Positions 8,318 to 16,352 of a DNA stretch of 26,852 bases are shown one piece after another (position 1 is the stretch's first letter; each line of letters begins with the position of its first letter). The position numbers were made by a program, and so were the translations under genes. The notes beneath the pieces were generated by a model. It was not told the DNA's origin, did no database searches, and saw only the letters and a program-made list of their open reading frames with translations. Source of the stretch: a virus; IMG/VR virus record IMGVR_UViG_3300012929_000040, positions 1 to 26,852 of that record. One strand, 5' to 3'.

Positions 8318-8329
8318 TCCCTGAAGGGA
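8318..8329 (+). promoter_or_regulatory. Ribosome site for the chaperone gene, within a small hairpin
   Basis: The likely Shine-Dalgarno GAAGGGA (8323-8329) lies nine bases before ATG 8339. Its core GGGA pairs with TCCC at 8318-8321 around a TGAA loop. The stem has only four base pairs, so any effect on translation would be modest. No other good ribosome site is visible for this gene. Confidence 0.4.
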
Positions 8330-8338
8330 TCCCCCGCC

Positions 8339-8683
8339 ATGACGGCACTCTCAGTTCTTCGAGCTCGCGCACTAGAGAAGTACGCCCCTTATCAGTTGGA
8401 ACTGGACGACGGCTCGATCGTTGAACTGAAGTCGGTTATGGTTCTCTCGGATGAGGAGCTGAAGCAGTTCACCAGCTCTCAGAAGAACCTGAACACGTTC
8501 GATGATGAGGATGACTCTTTCGGGGTCAAGAGCGAGTTCGTGTCTTTGATCTCAGGTGTTTCTAGTGATCGAGCACGGACGGCGGAGGCTTTGGATCGGG
8601 AATCGCTGGGAGTCCTGACTTTGATCCTGGAGGATTACGTGGGGTCCCTTTCCGAGGGCACCAAAAGCGAAAGCGCTAGCTGA
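8339..8683 (+). CDS. Tail assembly chaperone, short form (gpG-like)
   Basis: This 114-residue protein is the unshifted product of the tail chaperone locus. It is acidic and helical (LSDEELKQFTSSQKNLNTFDDEDDSF, then LDRESLGVLTLILEDYVGSL), ending KSESAS before a TGA at 8681-8683. Proteins of this type hold the tape measure protein in an assembly-ready state and are not in the finished virion. The locus sits between the major tail and tape measure genes, the invariant place for this pair in long-tailed phages. The last codons overlap an open downstream frame, see the frameshift site entry. Confidence 0.85.
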   Translation: MTALSVLRARALEKYAPYQLELDDGSIVELKSVMVLSDEELKQFTSSQKNLNTFDDEDDSFGVKSEFVSLISGVSSDRARTAEALDRESLGVLTLILEDYVGSLSEGTKSESAS

Positions 8684-9068
8684 TCTGATCGAGGAATACG
8701 AGGGACCGCTTACAGCGGACTTTCGTAAGACGTACGGGCTCCGGTTGATCACTGCGGTTGAAGAATTAGAGGAACAAGAGCTTTTGGACCTGATCCTCTG
8801 GTTGCCCCCTGGCAGCGCTTTCTCAGCCGTTAGGGAGGCAGGTGGGGTCAACAACCGAGCTACCCAGCTTTTTGGGTGGACGGCAGATTCCGAGTTCCGA
8901 CTAGGGCAATTGAACCTCCTCCAGAAGATCAGCTATATCTTGGAGCAAGTCAACAGCAAGAATAACGTGACGGTGCCGAAGCCTATCCCCGGTCCCCGCA
9001 GTAAGCCAGACCCCACAACCGATGCTAACGCCATCGCTCGAAAGCTCATGGCAGCCCAAGGAGATTAA
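8339..9068 (+). CDS. Tail assembly chaperone, frameshifted long form (gpGT-like)
   Basis: The second frame is open from 8625 to the TAA at 9066-9068. It continues with helical sequence, ALADLIEEYEGPLTADFRK, YGLRLITAVEELEEQELLDL and WLPPGSAFSAV, which looks like the usual T part of G-T fusions. Across the junction no good start with a ribosome site was found; TTG 8745 lies inside the well-formed sequence. Position arithmetic puts the first frame at 2 mod 3 and the second at 0 mod 3, so ribosomes must move +1 or -2, not the usual -1. With a +1 slip at AAAA (8663-8666) the product has about 242 residues. The tape measure gene starts three bases after the stop. Confidence 0.8.
8645..8680 (+). promoter_or_regulatory. 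Programmed ribosomal frameshift region (+1 or -2)
   Basis: The switch between the two chaperone frames must occur after 8624 (a TGA in the downstream frame at 8622-8624) and before the TGA at 8681-8683. The best candidate is ACC AAA AGC at 8660-8668: Lys-tRNA on AAA (8663-8665) can re-pair perfectly with AAA one base on (8664-8666). A second candidate is TCC CTT TCC at 8645-8653, with re-pairing on TTT. No heptamer for a -1 slip leads into the right frame. The exact site is inferred. Confidence 0.6.
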
Positions 9069-9071
9069 GCT

Positions 9072-12000
9072 ATGGCTATCGTAGGCGTAGCATCCATCAG
9101 GGTGCGGCCAGACCTAACCGAGTTCCGAAAGGAACTCAAAGCGGAACTAGCGTCTATCAAAAATGCGGTTACGATCAAGGTAGACGCTGATGTAAAAGAC
9201 GCCAGGGCTAAGATCGAAGCTTTTGTAGCAGCTCAACAGGCTAAGGACATCACCAAAAACCTCAAGGTAAACGTAGATAAGAACTCAGCTAAACAAGCTG
9301 AGAAAGAGGTTTCTGGAGTTATCAACGCGCTAGCGTCTGCTGAAAAGGCGGTCTCTGGTTTTGGCATCGGTGGCAACATCTTGGGTGGCGCTTTACTCGC
9401 TCTCCCTAACGTGCTGCACACGATCATCCCTCTTTTGACCTCAGCAGCGGGGGCCGCACTACTTATCCCCGGGGCTTTGGTGTCTGCGGTTGGTGTCTTC
9501 GCTGCGGTCAAGCTGGGTATCGACGGCATACACCACGCTTTCAACGGGCTGAATCCCACTATCAAAGCGTTGGGTTCTCAGGTATCAAACTCGTTCCAAA
9601 CGTCGTTGACTCCGGCCGTCAACAACTTGAAAAAGATCCTCCCACAGTTGAGCGTGGGTTTTAGAACTATCGCCACATCCATCGGTGGTGTCGCTACCAA
9701 GATCACCCTTATGCTCAAGGCCGGAGATAACACCAAGAATCTGAATTCTATCTTGTCGGGAACAGGCAGGATCATCCAGAACTTGGGCGTCGCGTTGGTG
9801 CCTTTGATCCAAGCCTTTCTGAACGTAGCCAAAATCGGCACAGACACCTTCGTTCAGTTGTCGTCCCATATAGGTGGGGCTGCTCAGAGGCTAGCGGCGT
9901 TCACGGGGTCATCGGCGGGTATCAAAGACATCCACGACCGCATCCTTCTGGCTGTAGCCGCTTTCAAAACGCTAGGTGACATCATCCATACCCTCGGTTC
10001 CATCATCGGGGGCGTGTTCTCCGGGTTGGCTCAAGGTGGTGGATCTGTCGGTGGAAGTTTGGTCCAGACGTTGCATTCGATCAGCGACGCTATCCACTCT
10101 ATCAAAGGACAGCAAGCCCTAGCCGCCCTAGGCACAGCTTTGGCCGCTGTAGGTCACGCCGTGGCTCAGACCCTTGGACCTGCTCTCCAAGCTTTGTTCC
10201 CGATCCTTACGGTCGTCTTCGGGTTCATCGCGGACCACGCTAATATCTTCGGTCCCTTGATTGTCGGGCTCGTGGGCATGAAACTGGCATCGCCGCTGGC
10301 GGCTAGCGGTATCAAGTTGGTTTCCGGAGCGCTTGAGTTGCTGTCGGCCAGTCCTTTGCTCCTGGTAGTAGCGGCTATAGCCGGACTCATCATAGCTACC
10401 GGAAATGCTCAGCCCGTTATCAACGCGCTCAAAAGGGCTTGGGAGAGTATTCTCCCCGCTCTCCGCGAGTTGGGTAACGCTGTTCTACCGCCGCTGAAAA
10501 GGCTGTGGGAGGACTTGAAACCGGCTATGAAAGGCGTTGCGGACATCATCGGTAAGGTGTTCGACGTGTTGACGCCGGTAGCCGAGCTGTTGTTGAAGTT
10601 GGCTACGTTCATCATTCCTTTGGTGATCAAGTTTTTGGACCTGCTGCTCATCCCTATCAACGCCGTTATCAAAGCGCTGGACTTCCTATCTAACCTGAGC
10701 TTCACCCAGCTAATAGCTAATTTTAGCACGTTGTTGACCGCTCTATCTAAAACAGGGGCGGTTACCGGACTTGTAGACCACCTTCAGTCCCAGTTGGACG
10801 CGCACTCGAAAGGGTTCTTGAAGCCTTTTACCGACGTTGTGAACGAGGGTTTGTTCTCCTTGGGTAAGGGTCCGGAGGCGTCTGCAGCGGGTAAACGAAT
10901 CGTAGACAGCCTTACGTTTGGTATGTCTTCCGCCGGTCCGAGGATTCACGATTTCTTCGCCGGAACCCTAACGGGCATCGTAGGCTTTATCAACGGAAAC
11001 CTCGGGAAGTTCCAAGATCCTGGCAAAGGTATCGTTGATGCTATCCAAGGCGGTATGTTCCTGGAGAACGTCCGAGTCCAAGAGCAGACGGTGTCGAAGA
11101 TCTTGGATAGCGTCATCGGGGTGTTCCAAAAGCACTCCGGGGACTTCGCTCAGGTCGGTCAGGACATCGCGAGCCGGTTGTCTGACGGCATGACTCTGGC
11201 TCAACAGGCTGCGGTTGACGCTGGCGTCAACCTCATGGGTAAAGTGTTCTTCGGAATAACTTCTCAGAGCTTGCAGTCAACCCAGTTTGGTATCAACTTC
11301 GTCCAGCTGTTCAACCAAGGAATCAGCTCTCAGCAGCAGGCTGCTATCAACGCCGGTATAAACACGGTGGGTTCGGTGTTCTTCGGTCTACACACCCGGG
11401 ACGGCGAGTTCCTGCCTTTCGGTATCAACGTCATCACTCTTTTCAACAGCGGCATGACCCTCGCCCAGCAAGCTTTGTTCCAAAAGGCTTCTGACATCAT
11501 CACCGGGGTAGTCAACCAGCTGAAAGGTCGAAACGGCGACGTGTTCGCCGCCGGGGCCGAGAAAGGTACCTCGTTCGCTTCCGGGATCACGAGCCGGGCG
11601 ATCGATGCTTACCGAGCGGGTGACGCTGTAGCCGCCAACTTGCCCCCCCACTTCGGGACCTCGCTGTTCGGGGTTGGGCAAGTGATTATGGATTCGCTCA
11701 TCAACGGTATCCAGTCCAAGAAGAACTTCCTTCAGCAAGTTCTGGGCGGCATCACCGCTTTGATCCCTCTTTCTAAAGGTCCGCCTTCTAAAGACAAAGT
11801 GCTATTGAAGCCCGCTGGCGAGGCGATTATGGATGGGTTGATCAACTCTATCCTAGGGAAGCAGCTGGAACTTCAGGCTGCTCTCGCCAGCGTGACGGGC
11901 ACCATCTCGTCCGCTTTCGACCCGAACGCTTCGGCGTTCAACCCGGCTATCTCCGCTCAACTAGGGGCTTCGCTGGTGAGCTCGAACACGATCGCCCCGG

Positions 12001-12113
12001 CTCCGGTCGTCGTGAACGTGAATACAGATACGCCCGCTCTGAAGGACTTCATTTCGGTTCAGATAGACGACGGAAACCGAGACACTCGCCGTAGGGTTTT
12101 GGCAGGGGGTTAA
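9072..12113 (+). CDS. Tape measure protein
   Basis: This 1013-residue protein is the longest in the window and sets tail length. At the usual 0.15 nm per residue it would give a tail near 150 nm, which is an estimate. AAGGAG lies upstream of ATG 9072. The N-terminus (residues about 1-90) is charged and helical (FRKELKAELASIKNAV, IEAFVAAQQAKDITK). Hydrophobic segments follow at about 98-160, 385-425 and 500-535. From residue 617 to about 880 there are seven tandem units of about 44 residues, each starting with a GM or GI motif: residues 617, 661, 706, 750, 794, 838 and 879. The region near 905 has KGPPSKDK, akin to SPSK-type motifs common in these proteins. No peptidase or muramidase motif was seen. 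Confidence 0.95.
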   Translation: MAIVGVASIRVRPDLTEFRKELKAELASIKNAVTIKVDADVKDARAKIEAFVAAQQAKDITKNLKVNVDKNSAKQAEKEVSGVINALASAEKAVSGFGIGGNILGGALLALPNVLHTIIPLLTSAAGAALLIPGALVSAVGVFAAVKLGIDGIHHAFNGLNPTIKALGSQVSNSFQTSLTPAVNNLKKILPQLSVGFRTIATSIGGVATKITLMLKAGDNTKNLNSILSGTGRIIQNLGVALVPLIQAFLNVAKIGTDTFVQLSSHIGGAAQRLAAFTGSSAGIKDIHDRILLAVAAFKTLGDIIHTLGSIIGGVFSGLAQGGGSVGGSLVQTLHSISDAIHSIKGQQALAALGTALAAVGHAVAQTLGPALQALFPILTVVFGFIADHANIFGPLIVGLVGMKLASPLAASGIKLVSGALELLSASPLLLVVAAIAGLIIATGNAQPVINALKRAWESILPALRELGNAVLPPLKRLWEDLKPAMKGVADIIGKVFDVLTPVAELLLKLATFIIPLVIKFLDLLLIPINAVIKALDFLSNLSFTQLIANFSTLLTALSKTGAVTGLVDHLQSQLDAHSKGFLKPFTDVVNEGLFSLGKGPEASAAGKRIVDSLTFGMSSAGPRIHDFFAGTLTGIVGFINGNLGKFQDPGKGIVDAIQGGMFLENVRVQEQTVSKILDSVIGVFQKHSGDFAQVGQDIASRLSDGMTLAQQAAVDAGVNLMGKVFFGITSQSLQSTQFGINFVQLFNQGISSQQQAAINAGINTVGSVFFGLHTRDGEFLPFGINVITLFNSGMTLAQQALFQKASDIITGVVNQLKGRNGDVFAAGAEKGTSFASGITSRAIDAYRAGDAVAANLPPHFGTSLFGVGQVIMDSLINGIQSKKNFLQQVLGGITALIPLSKGPPSKDKVLLKPAGEAIMDGLINSILGKQLELQAALASVTGTISSAFDPNASAFNPAISAQLGASLVSSNTIAPAPVVVNVNTDTPALKDFISVQIDDGNRDTRRRVLAGG

Positions 12114-12116
12114 ACC

Positions 12117-13523
12117 ATGACGCTAGCCATAACCTACGACGACACAGAGGAACTAGGTCGGGTCCGCCTGACTTTCTCGGGCTACGACACAAGCGCGGAC
12201 TACGCGTTGGTAGAGCGATCTACAGATCAGATTACCTGGACGACCGTCCGTGGGGGTGACCAGTCCACCCTCACGGCCGGGGCCGGGCACTTGGATGACT
12301 ACGAGTTCTCGGCTTCGGTTACCAACTACTACCGGGTCACGGCCGTCGACACAGCAGACCCGCTGTGGGTAGCGGAGGGCACGGCGGGTATAGGCAACAA
12401 CGCATCGGTAACCCCGGGGTTGCCTGCCTGTTTGACCGGGGACATTATGGTGTTGCAAGCGTCTATCCGAAACTCGGGGACGGGTACGGTAAACGTTCCC
12501 TCTGGATGGACATCTCTTATAACTTTTGGGAACTGCTTAGTGGCCTACAGGGTCAAACAAGCGGGCGACACGGCACCCACCGTCACGTTTGCGGGTGGTG
12601 TAGCCGGAGCGGACACCCTAGCCGGGATCTTCGCTTTGCGCGGGGTGACCGTAACCGGGGCCAACATCGCAACTTCGCTTTTGAACACGTCGGCTCAGGA
12701 CATCATCACCCCGGCTATCGGTTGGTACGGGAAAGATATCACCACCCGGTACGGGTGGAAGCAGTCGGTGAGCTCGGGATTCCCTACTCCGGGGTATACC
12801 GTAACGATTTCTATGAGCGGATCAGGTACAGGAGCCGCTCAAACAGCAGCCTACGTTGTGAGGACCTCTGCTAGCACGACGGTGACGAACGAGCCTCAGG
12901 TGACTATCTCGTCATCCGGCGGCTCCGCCGCTATCTCTCGGGGCATGGCCATCTCGTTTCGAAAGACGCCTTTCACGAACCAGGACACAGGCAATATCAC
13001 GCCGACGGTCTCTTACTACCGGATCAAAAGCCCGAGTCACCCTTCGTTGAACGTTCGGGTCACCCCGTTGGATACCCCAAACATCAGTCGTCCAGCGCGG
13101 ACAGGCGTCTTCGACGTTTTGAACCGAACCCTCCCGGTTACGGTTTCCGACGTCCAGTCCTCCCGCAGGTTCACGCTCTCGGTAGATGTGTCGGGATACA
13201 GCGCTATGCGTGATATGGATAACCGGTTGGCTCTGGGTGAGCCTTTGTTTCTTCAGGCGCCCACACAGCCAGACGCTATCCCGACTATATACTTCGTAGC
13301 GGGGGACGTTTCGTACGTGGAGGATGCTCTTTCCTCGGGTTCGTATACGTTCACGATCCCCGTGATCGAAGTGGCTAAACCCGGTTCTACGGTCTTCGGT
13401 GATTTGTATTTCTGGTCGGACGTAGTCGCCAACTACGCGACGTGGACGGATGTCGTCGCCGCTAACGCTACGTGGTCCATCCTTATGGACCGAATCTCAA
13501 CCAACTCCGTCATCGTACCCTAG
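12117..13523 (+). CDS. Distal tail (Dit-like) minor tail protein with inserted domain
   Basis: This 468-residue protein follows the tape measure gene, where the distal tail hub protein is encoded. Residues 1-90 look like a fibronectin type III fold (YALVERSTDQITWTTV, NYYRVTAVDTADP). Residues about 91-285 form a Gly/Thr/Ser-rich beta domain with the pattern LTGDIMVLQAS, VPSGWTSL, LVAYRVKQAGDTAP, which I recognise as a recurring lectin-like module of secreted and phage proteins. Residues about 325-468 have the Dit-type order: FDVLNRTLPVTVSD, RFTLSVDVSGY, LALGEPLFLQAP and YTFTIPVIEVAKPG. The middle module probably binds host surface sugar, an inference. It ends just before the AGGAGG of the next gene. 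Confidence 0.75.
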   Translation: MTLAITYDDTEELGRVRLTFSGYDTSADYALVERSTDQITWTTVRGGDQSTLTAGAGHLDDYEFSASVTNYYRVTAVDTADPLWVAEGTAGIGNNASVTPGLPACLTGDIMVLQASIRNSGTGTVNVPSGWTSLITFGNCLVAYRVKQAGDTAPTVTFAGGVAGADTLAGIFALRGVTVTGANIATSLLNTSAQDIITPAIGWYGKDITTRYGWKQSVSSGFPTPGYTVTISMSGSGTGAAQTAAYVVRTSASTTVTNEPQVTISSSGGSAAISRGMAISFRKTPFTNQDTGNITPTVSYYRIKSPSHPSLNVRVTPLDTPNISRPARTGVFDVLNRTLPVTVSDVQSSRRFTLSVDVSGYSAMRDMDNRLALGEPLFLQAPTQPDAIPTIYFVAGDVSYVEDALSSGSYTFTIPVIEVAKPGSTVFGDLYFWSDVVANYATWTDVVAANATWSILMDRISTNSVIVP

Positions 13524-13533
13524 GAGGCTTTCG

Positions 13534-14664
13534 GTGCGCGCTGTATCCGACACCTTCCTACAGACGATCCGAGGGGCTCACAAAGCGGTGTTCCGGGCTC
13601 GTGTTCTGAGCCCGGGACTAACCGGCACCAATCCCGGGCCGCTGAACTCGGACGGATCCCCGACGAACGAGATCACCATCCTCTCCGGGGACGTCACTTT
13701 CTCGACCGGAGCGGACGTCAACGGCACTCTGGACATGACGACGTCTATGACCTGGCCTGCTCTCAGTTCATCTTTGGGTTCCCCATACGGACAAGAGATA
13801 TTTGTCGAGCGGGGTATTCAATACGGGAACGGGACTAAAGAATGGGTGGGCCTGGGTTACTTCCGAATCGACTCCGTAGAGCAGGTAAACGCCCCCAAAG
13901 GGGCTATCCGAATCGGCGGGTCGGACAGGATGGCTAACGTCCGAGACGGGCGTGCTATCCAACCCGAGCAATACCTGACCGGTGCGTCTGTCGGAACTGT
14001 TTTGGACACGGTTATAGGCACTGTTCTACCCGGGGTGACTACCGTCTACGACTTCTCGGCTTACACCACTTATTTGGTAGCCGACCACATCCTAGATCAA
14101 GACCGGTTGGCTTTCGTGCAAGAGCTGGTGACAGCCTACGGAAAAGTGTGCTACTTCGACTACAAAGGCCGATTCGTAGTCAAGAGCACGCCGACCCTCG
14201 CCAACACCCCGGTGTTCGATATCAACTCCGGTCGCAACGGCGTGCTGGTTTCTATGAAGCGAACAGTATCCCGGGACGGGGTTTTCAACGGGGTTGTGGC
14301 TTCTGGTGAGCCTGTGGGCGAAGCCCCACCGGTGAGCAGTCAGGTGTTGGACCTGGTTACGTCGTCGCCCACCTACTGGTTCGGACCGTTCGGAAAGGTC
14401 CCCCGGTTCTTCACCTCGTCGTTCCTGACTACGGTCGATCAATGCACCTCCGCCGCGACCTCGCTTCTATCCAACTCAACCGGGATCCCTTACACGGTCA
14501 ACCTCGGTGTTGTCCCCAACCCAGCGCTAGAAGGCTGGGATACCGTGCGCGTCACTTACAACGACAAGTTAAACCCAGAGATACACGTCATCGACACAAT
14601 TACGTACAACCTGGGCGTTTCCGACGTTATGGGGATAGACACCCGCAAACAGTATCTGGTTTAG
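13534..14664 (+). CDS. Minor tail protein, DUF5047 type
   Basis: This 376-residue protein begins MRAVSDTFLQTIRGAHKAVFR and contains ARVLSPGLTGTNP, DVTFSTGADVNGTLDMTTSM, YGQEIFVERGIQYGNG and GLGYFRIDSVEQ. I recall this order from the DUF5047 family, present in the tail-tip region of many actinobacteriophages. I chose GTG 13534 because AGGAGG lies at 13522-13527; the frame is open further upstream but that would run back into the previous gene. The protein probably forms part of the baseplate-like tail tip around the hub. Its role is known only by position. The spike-like gene begins nine bases after its stop. Confidence 0.8.
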   Translation: MRAVSDTFLQTIRGAHKAVFRARVLSPGLTGTNPGPLNSDGSPTNEITILSGDVTFSTGADVNGTLDMTTSMTWPALSSSLGSPYGQEIFVERGIQYGNGTKEWVGLGYFRIDSVEQVNAPKGAIRIGGSDRMANVRDGRAIQPEQYLTGASVGTVLDTVIGTVLPGVTTVYDFSAYTTYLVADHILDQDRLAFVQELVTAYGKVCYFDYKGRFVVKSTPTLANTPVFDINSGRNGVLVSMKRTVSRDGVFNGVVASGEPVGEAPPVSSQVLDLVTSSPTYWFGPFGKVPRFFTSSFLTTVDQCTSAATSLLSNSTGIPYTVNLGVVPNPALEGWDTVRVTYNDKLNPEIHVIDTITYNLGVSDVMGIDTRKQYLV

Positions 14665-14673
14665 GAGATCGGT

Positions 14674-15423
14674 GTGGCTGGACTAGATGACATCGCGGGG
14701 CTTATCCAAAAAGGGGTTGACGGACCTGTCGGACCGGAGGACTCCGCTTTCCACACGGGGACCGTAGTTTCTTGGAACCGGACGACCGGAGCTAACGTCA
14801 TTTCGGTCAACGGGGTAAACCTGTCGAACATCCGGAGTCTCCAGTCGGGGATCCCAAACTGGTATACCGCAGGTGACGTAGTCATCATCATCCGGAAGCA
14901 AACCCAATATTTCATCTTGGGGCGAGTAGCCGCCCCGGGCGGAACTGGGGGATCTGGGCCGGTGACGGTAGCGGATAACTTCAACACCGTGTTCGATACA
15001 GCTAACGTTTGGGCGGATAACCCCTCGTTCCCAAACTCACCTCAGGCTACCGTGAACATAGGGTCTAGTCGTGCGGCTATCGTCAGCTACGAGTGTGAGG
15101 TTTACGTCCGAGCGGGGGACCCAACCTTCGGTCCAGATGTTCACAACCCTCTGGCTGAAGGGGGCATATCTTTTGCTGTCTCCGGAGCTACAACCATAGC
15201 AGCGGGGACCTATTCGGAACAAGCCGCGTATAACCGCGTCGAGTTTTGGGGTTGGGCTGCTCATCAGGCTGTACAGACGTTGGTAACAGTCCACGGGGAG
15301 TTTCAGATGGGTCCCTCGCTAGTCGGCCTTAACCCCGGATCTAACACTTTTACCATGAAGTATAAAACCCAAGGTGGAACGGCTCAGTTTATCAACCCCC
15401 ACATGTCTATCGTACCTCTATAG
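14674..15423 (+). CDS. Minor tail protein with N-terminal OB-fold, spike-like
   Basis: This 249-residue protein starts at GTG 14674 behind AGGAGA. Residues about 26-92 have the strand pattern of an OB-fold (HTGTVVSWNRTTGANVISV, VNLSNIRSL, YTAGDVVIIIRKQ, QYFILGRVAAPG), as in tail-tip spike and hub proteins. A Gly-rich linker at about 93-100 leads to a C-terminal beta sandwich (AAIVSYECEVYVRAG, GGISFAVSG, NTFTMKYKTQGG). The N-terminal half probably docks on the tail tip and the C-terminal half faces outward, an inference from domain types. There is no enzymatic motif. Confidence 0.65.
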   Translation: MAGLDDIAGLIQKGVDGPVGPEDSAFHTGTVVSWNRTTGANVISVNGVNLSNIRSLQSGIPNWYTAGDVVIIIRKQTQYFILGRVAAPGGTGGSGPVTVADNFNTVFDTANVWADNPSFPNSPQATVNIGSSRAAIVSYECEVYVRAGDPTFGPDVHNPLAEGGISFAVSGATTIAAGTYSEQAAYNRVEFWGWAAHQAVQTLVTVHGEFQMGPSLVGLNPGSNTFTMKYKTQGGTAQFINPHMSIVPL

Positions 15424-15433
15424 GAGATATACG

Positions 15434-15739
15434 TTGTCGGTCTATACTTTGAACCCGTTTATCCAAGCCGCTAAGAGGTGGACCGGAGAGGAAACCACAA
15501 CTGAGTTTGAGGCGTTTATAGCGGACGAGATGCTTTACTCAGGGTGCACGGTGAGTATTAGTGGAACGGATCTTGTCCTCACTGGTTATCCTCCTTTTAG
15601 CCCTTCGGGTAGTCATCTTCCTCTAGGTTATTGGTTGGTAGGGCCTAAGGTTTGGTCGGGTAAAAGGGACAACCCCGGAAGCCCTAATTATGAAATGGTT
15701 ACGGACACGTTGTTCCAAGCTAAGTACACCTCTGTTTAA
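15434..15739 (+). CDS. Small hypothetical protein in the tail module
   Basis: I do not recognise this 101-residue protein. It begins at TTG 15434, five bases after AGGAGAT, giving MSVYTLNPFIQAAKRW. The N-terminal 30 residues are helical and acidic (WTGEETTTEFEAFIADEML); the rest is strand-like (GCTVSISGTDLVLTG) with Gly/Pro loops and ends FQAKYTSV. By eye the gene uses more A- and T-ending codons than its neighbours. Upstream ATGs in the same frame lie inside the previous gene and lack ribosome sites. Its position suggests a minor virion protein or an assembly helper. Confidence 0.7.
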   Translation: MSVYTLNPFIQAAKRWTGEETTTEFEAFIADEMLYSGCTVSISGTDLVLTGYPPFSPSGSHLPLGYWLVGPKVWSGKRDNPGSPNYEMVTDTLFQAKYTSV

Positions 15740-15755
15740 CTAAGGAGATAGGCGT

Positions 15756-16352
15756 ATGCCTACGACTACGAACTACGCCTTCCCCTACCCGGCTCTGTCC
15801 GACTCGCCGAACGGTCCGACTCAGATCGGAAACCTGGCGGTAGCTGTCGACTCCCAGATCCTTACTACGACCAACGCGTACGTAGCAGCAGATGCTGCGT
15901 TAGCACAAGGTAAGGTCATCCGTCGTCACCGTAGGACTACGTCCAGCACGGCATCGTCTGCGCTGACAGGAGTTCTGACGCTTGCTATCCCCGTCGTATC
16001 TGGTCGACTGTATATTATCCAAGGTAAGGTGCACCCTAACTCTACCGTGGCGGGCGACACCCTAGCCATTTCAATTCTTTTTAACCTAGGGGGAGCGGTT
16101 ACCACTGGTAGTCCGGTTATGCCTTCCGGTCAGATCCTGGCGGCACCTGGTTCGGGTACTACAGGTTGGGGTAGCGTGAATATGAACGCCTCTTATACCC
16201 CCGGGTCCACCAACACTCTGAACATCATGTTAGCCACGTTCCGAAACGCCGGGACGGGCAACGTCAGCTTGTTCGCAGACGGTAGCCGGAACACGGATAT
16301 CGAAGTGTGGGACGCGGGCGTAGACCCCGGTGTGGGTGGTGTAAACCTCTGA
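15756..16352 (+). CDS. Minor tail protein
   Basis: This 198-residue protein starts at ATG 15756 behind AAGGAGATA. The N-terminus, MPTTTNYAFPYPALSDSPNG, followed by TQIGNLAVAVDSQI, is a recurrent leader of actinobacteriophage tail-tip and fibre proteins that attaches to the tail tip. The remainder is a Gly/Thr/Ser-rich beta domain (ALTGVLTLAIPVVSGRLYIIQGKV, TDIEVWDAGVDPG) of the jelly-roll type, compatible with receptor or carbohydrate contact. Its TGA overlaps the ATG of the lysin by one base, so tail and lysis modules are directly coupled. Confidence 0.72.
   Translation: MPTTTNYAFPYPALSDSPNGPTQIGNLAVAVDSQILTTTNAYVAADAALAQGKVIRRHRRTTSSTASSALTGVLTLAIPVVSGRLYIIQGKVHPNSTVAGDTLAISILFNLGGAVTTGSPVMPSGQILAAPGSGTTGWGSVNMNASYTPGSTNTLNIMLATFRNAGTGNVSLFADGSRNTDIEVWDAGVDPGVGGVNL

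Noticed and set aside
8745-9068. Independent gene starting at TTG 8745 for the second chaperone part
   Set aside because: Good helical sequence continues upstream in the same frame to about 8670 and no ribosome site precedes TTG, so a frameshift fusion explains it better.
12365-12874. 169-residue frame inside the distal tail gene
   Set aside because: Out of frame with a convincing protein and without a ribosome site; low-complexity basic composition.
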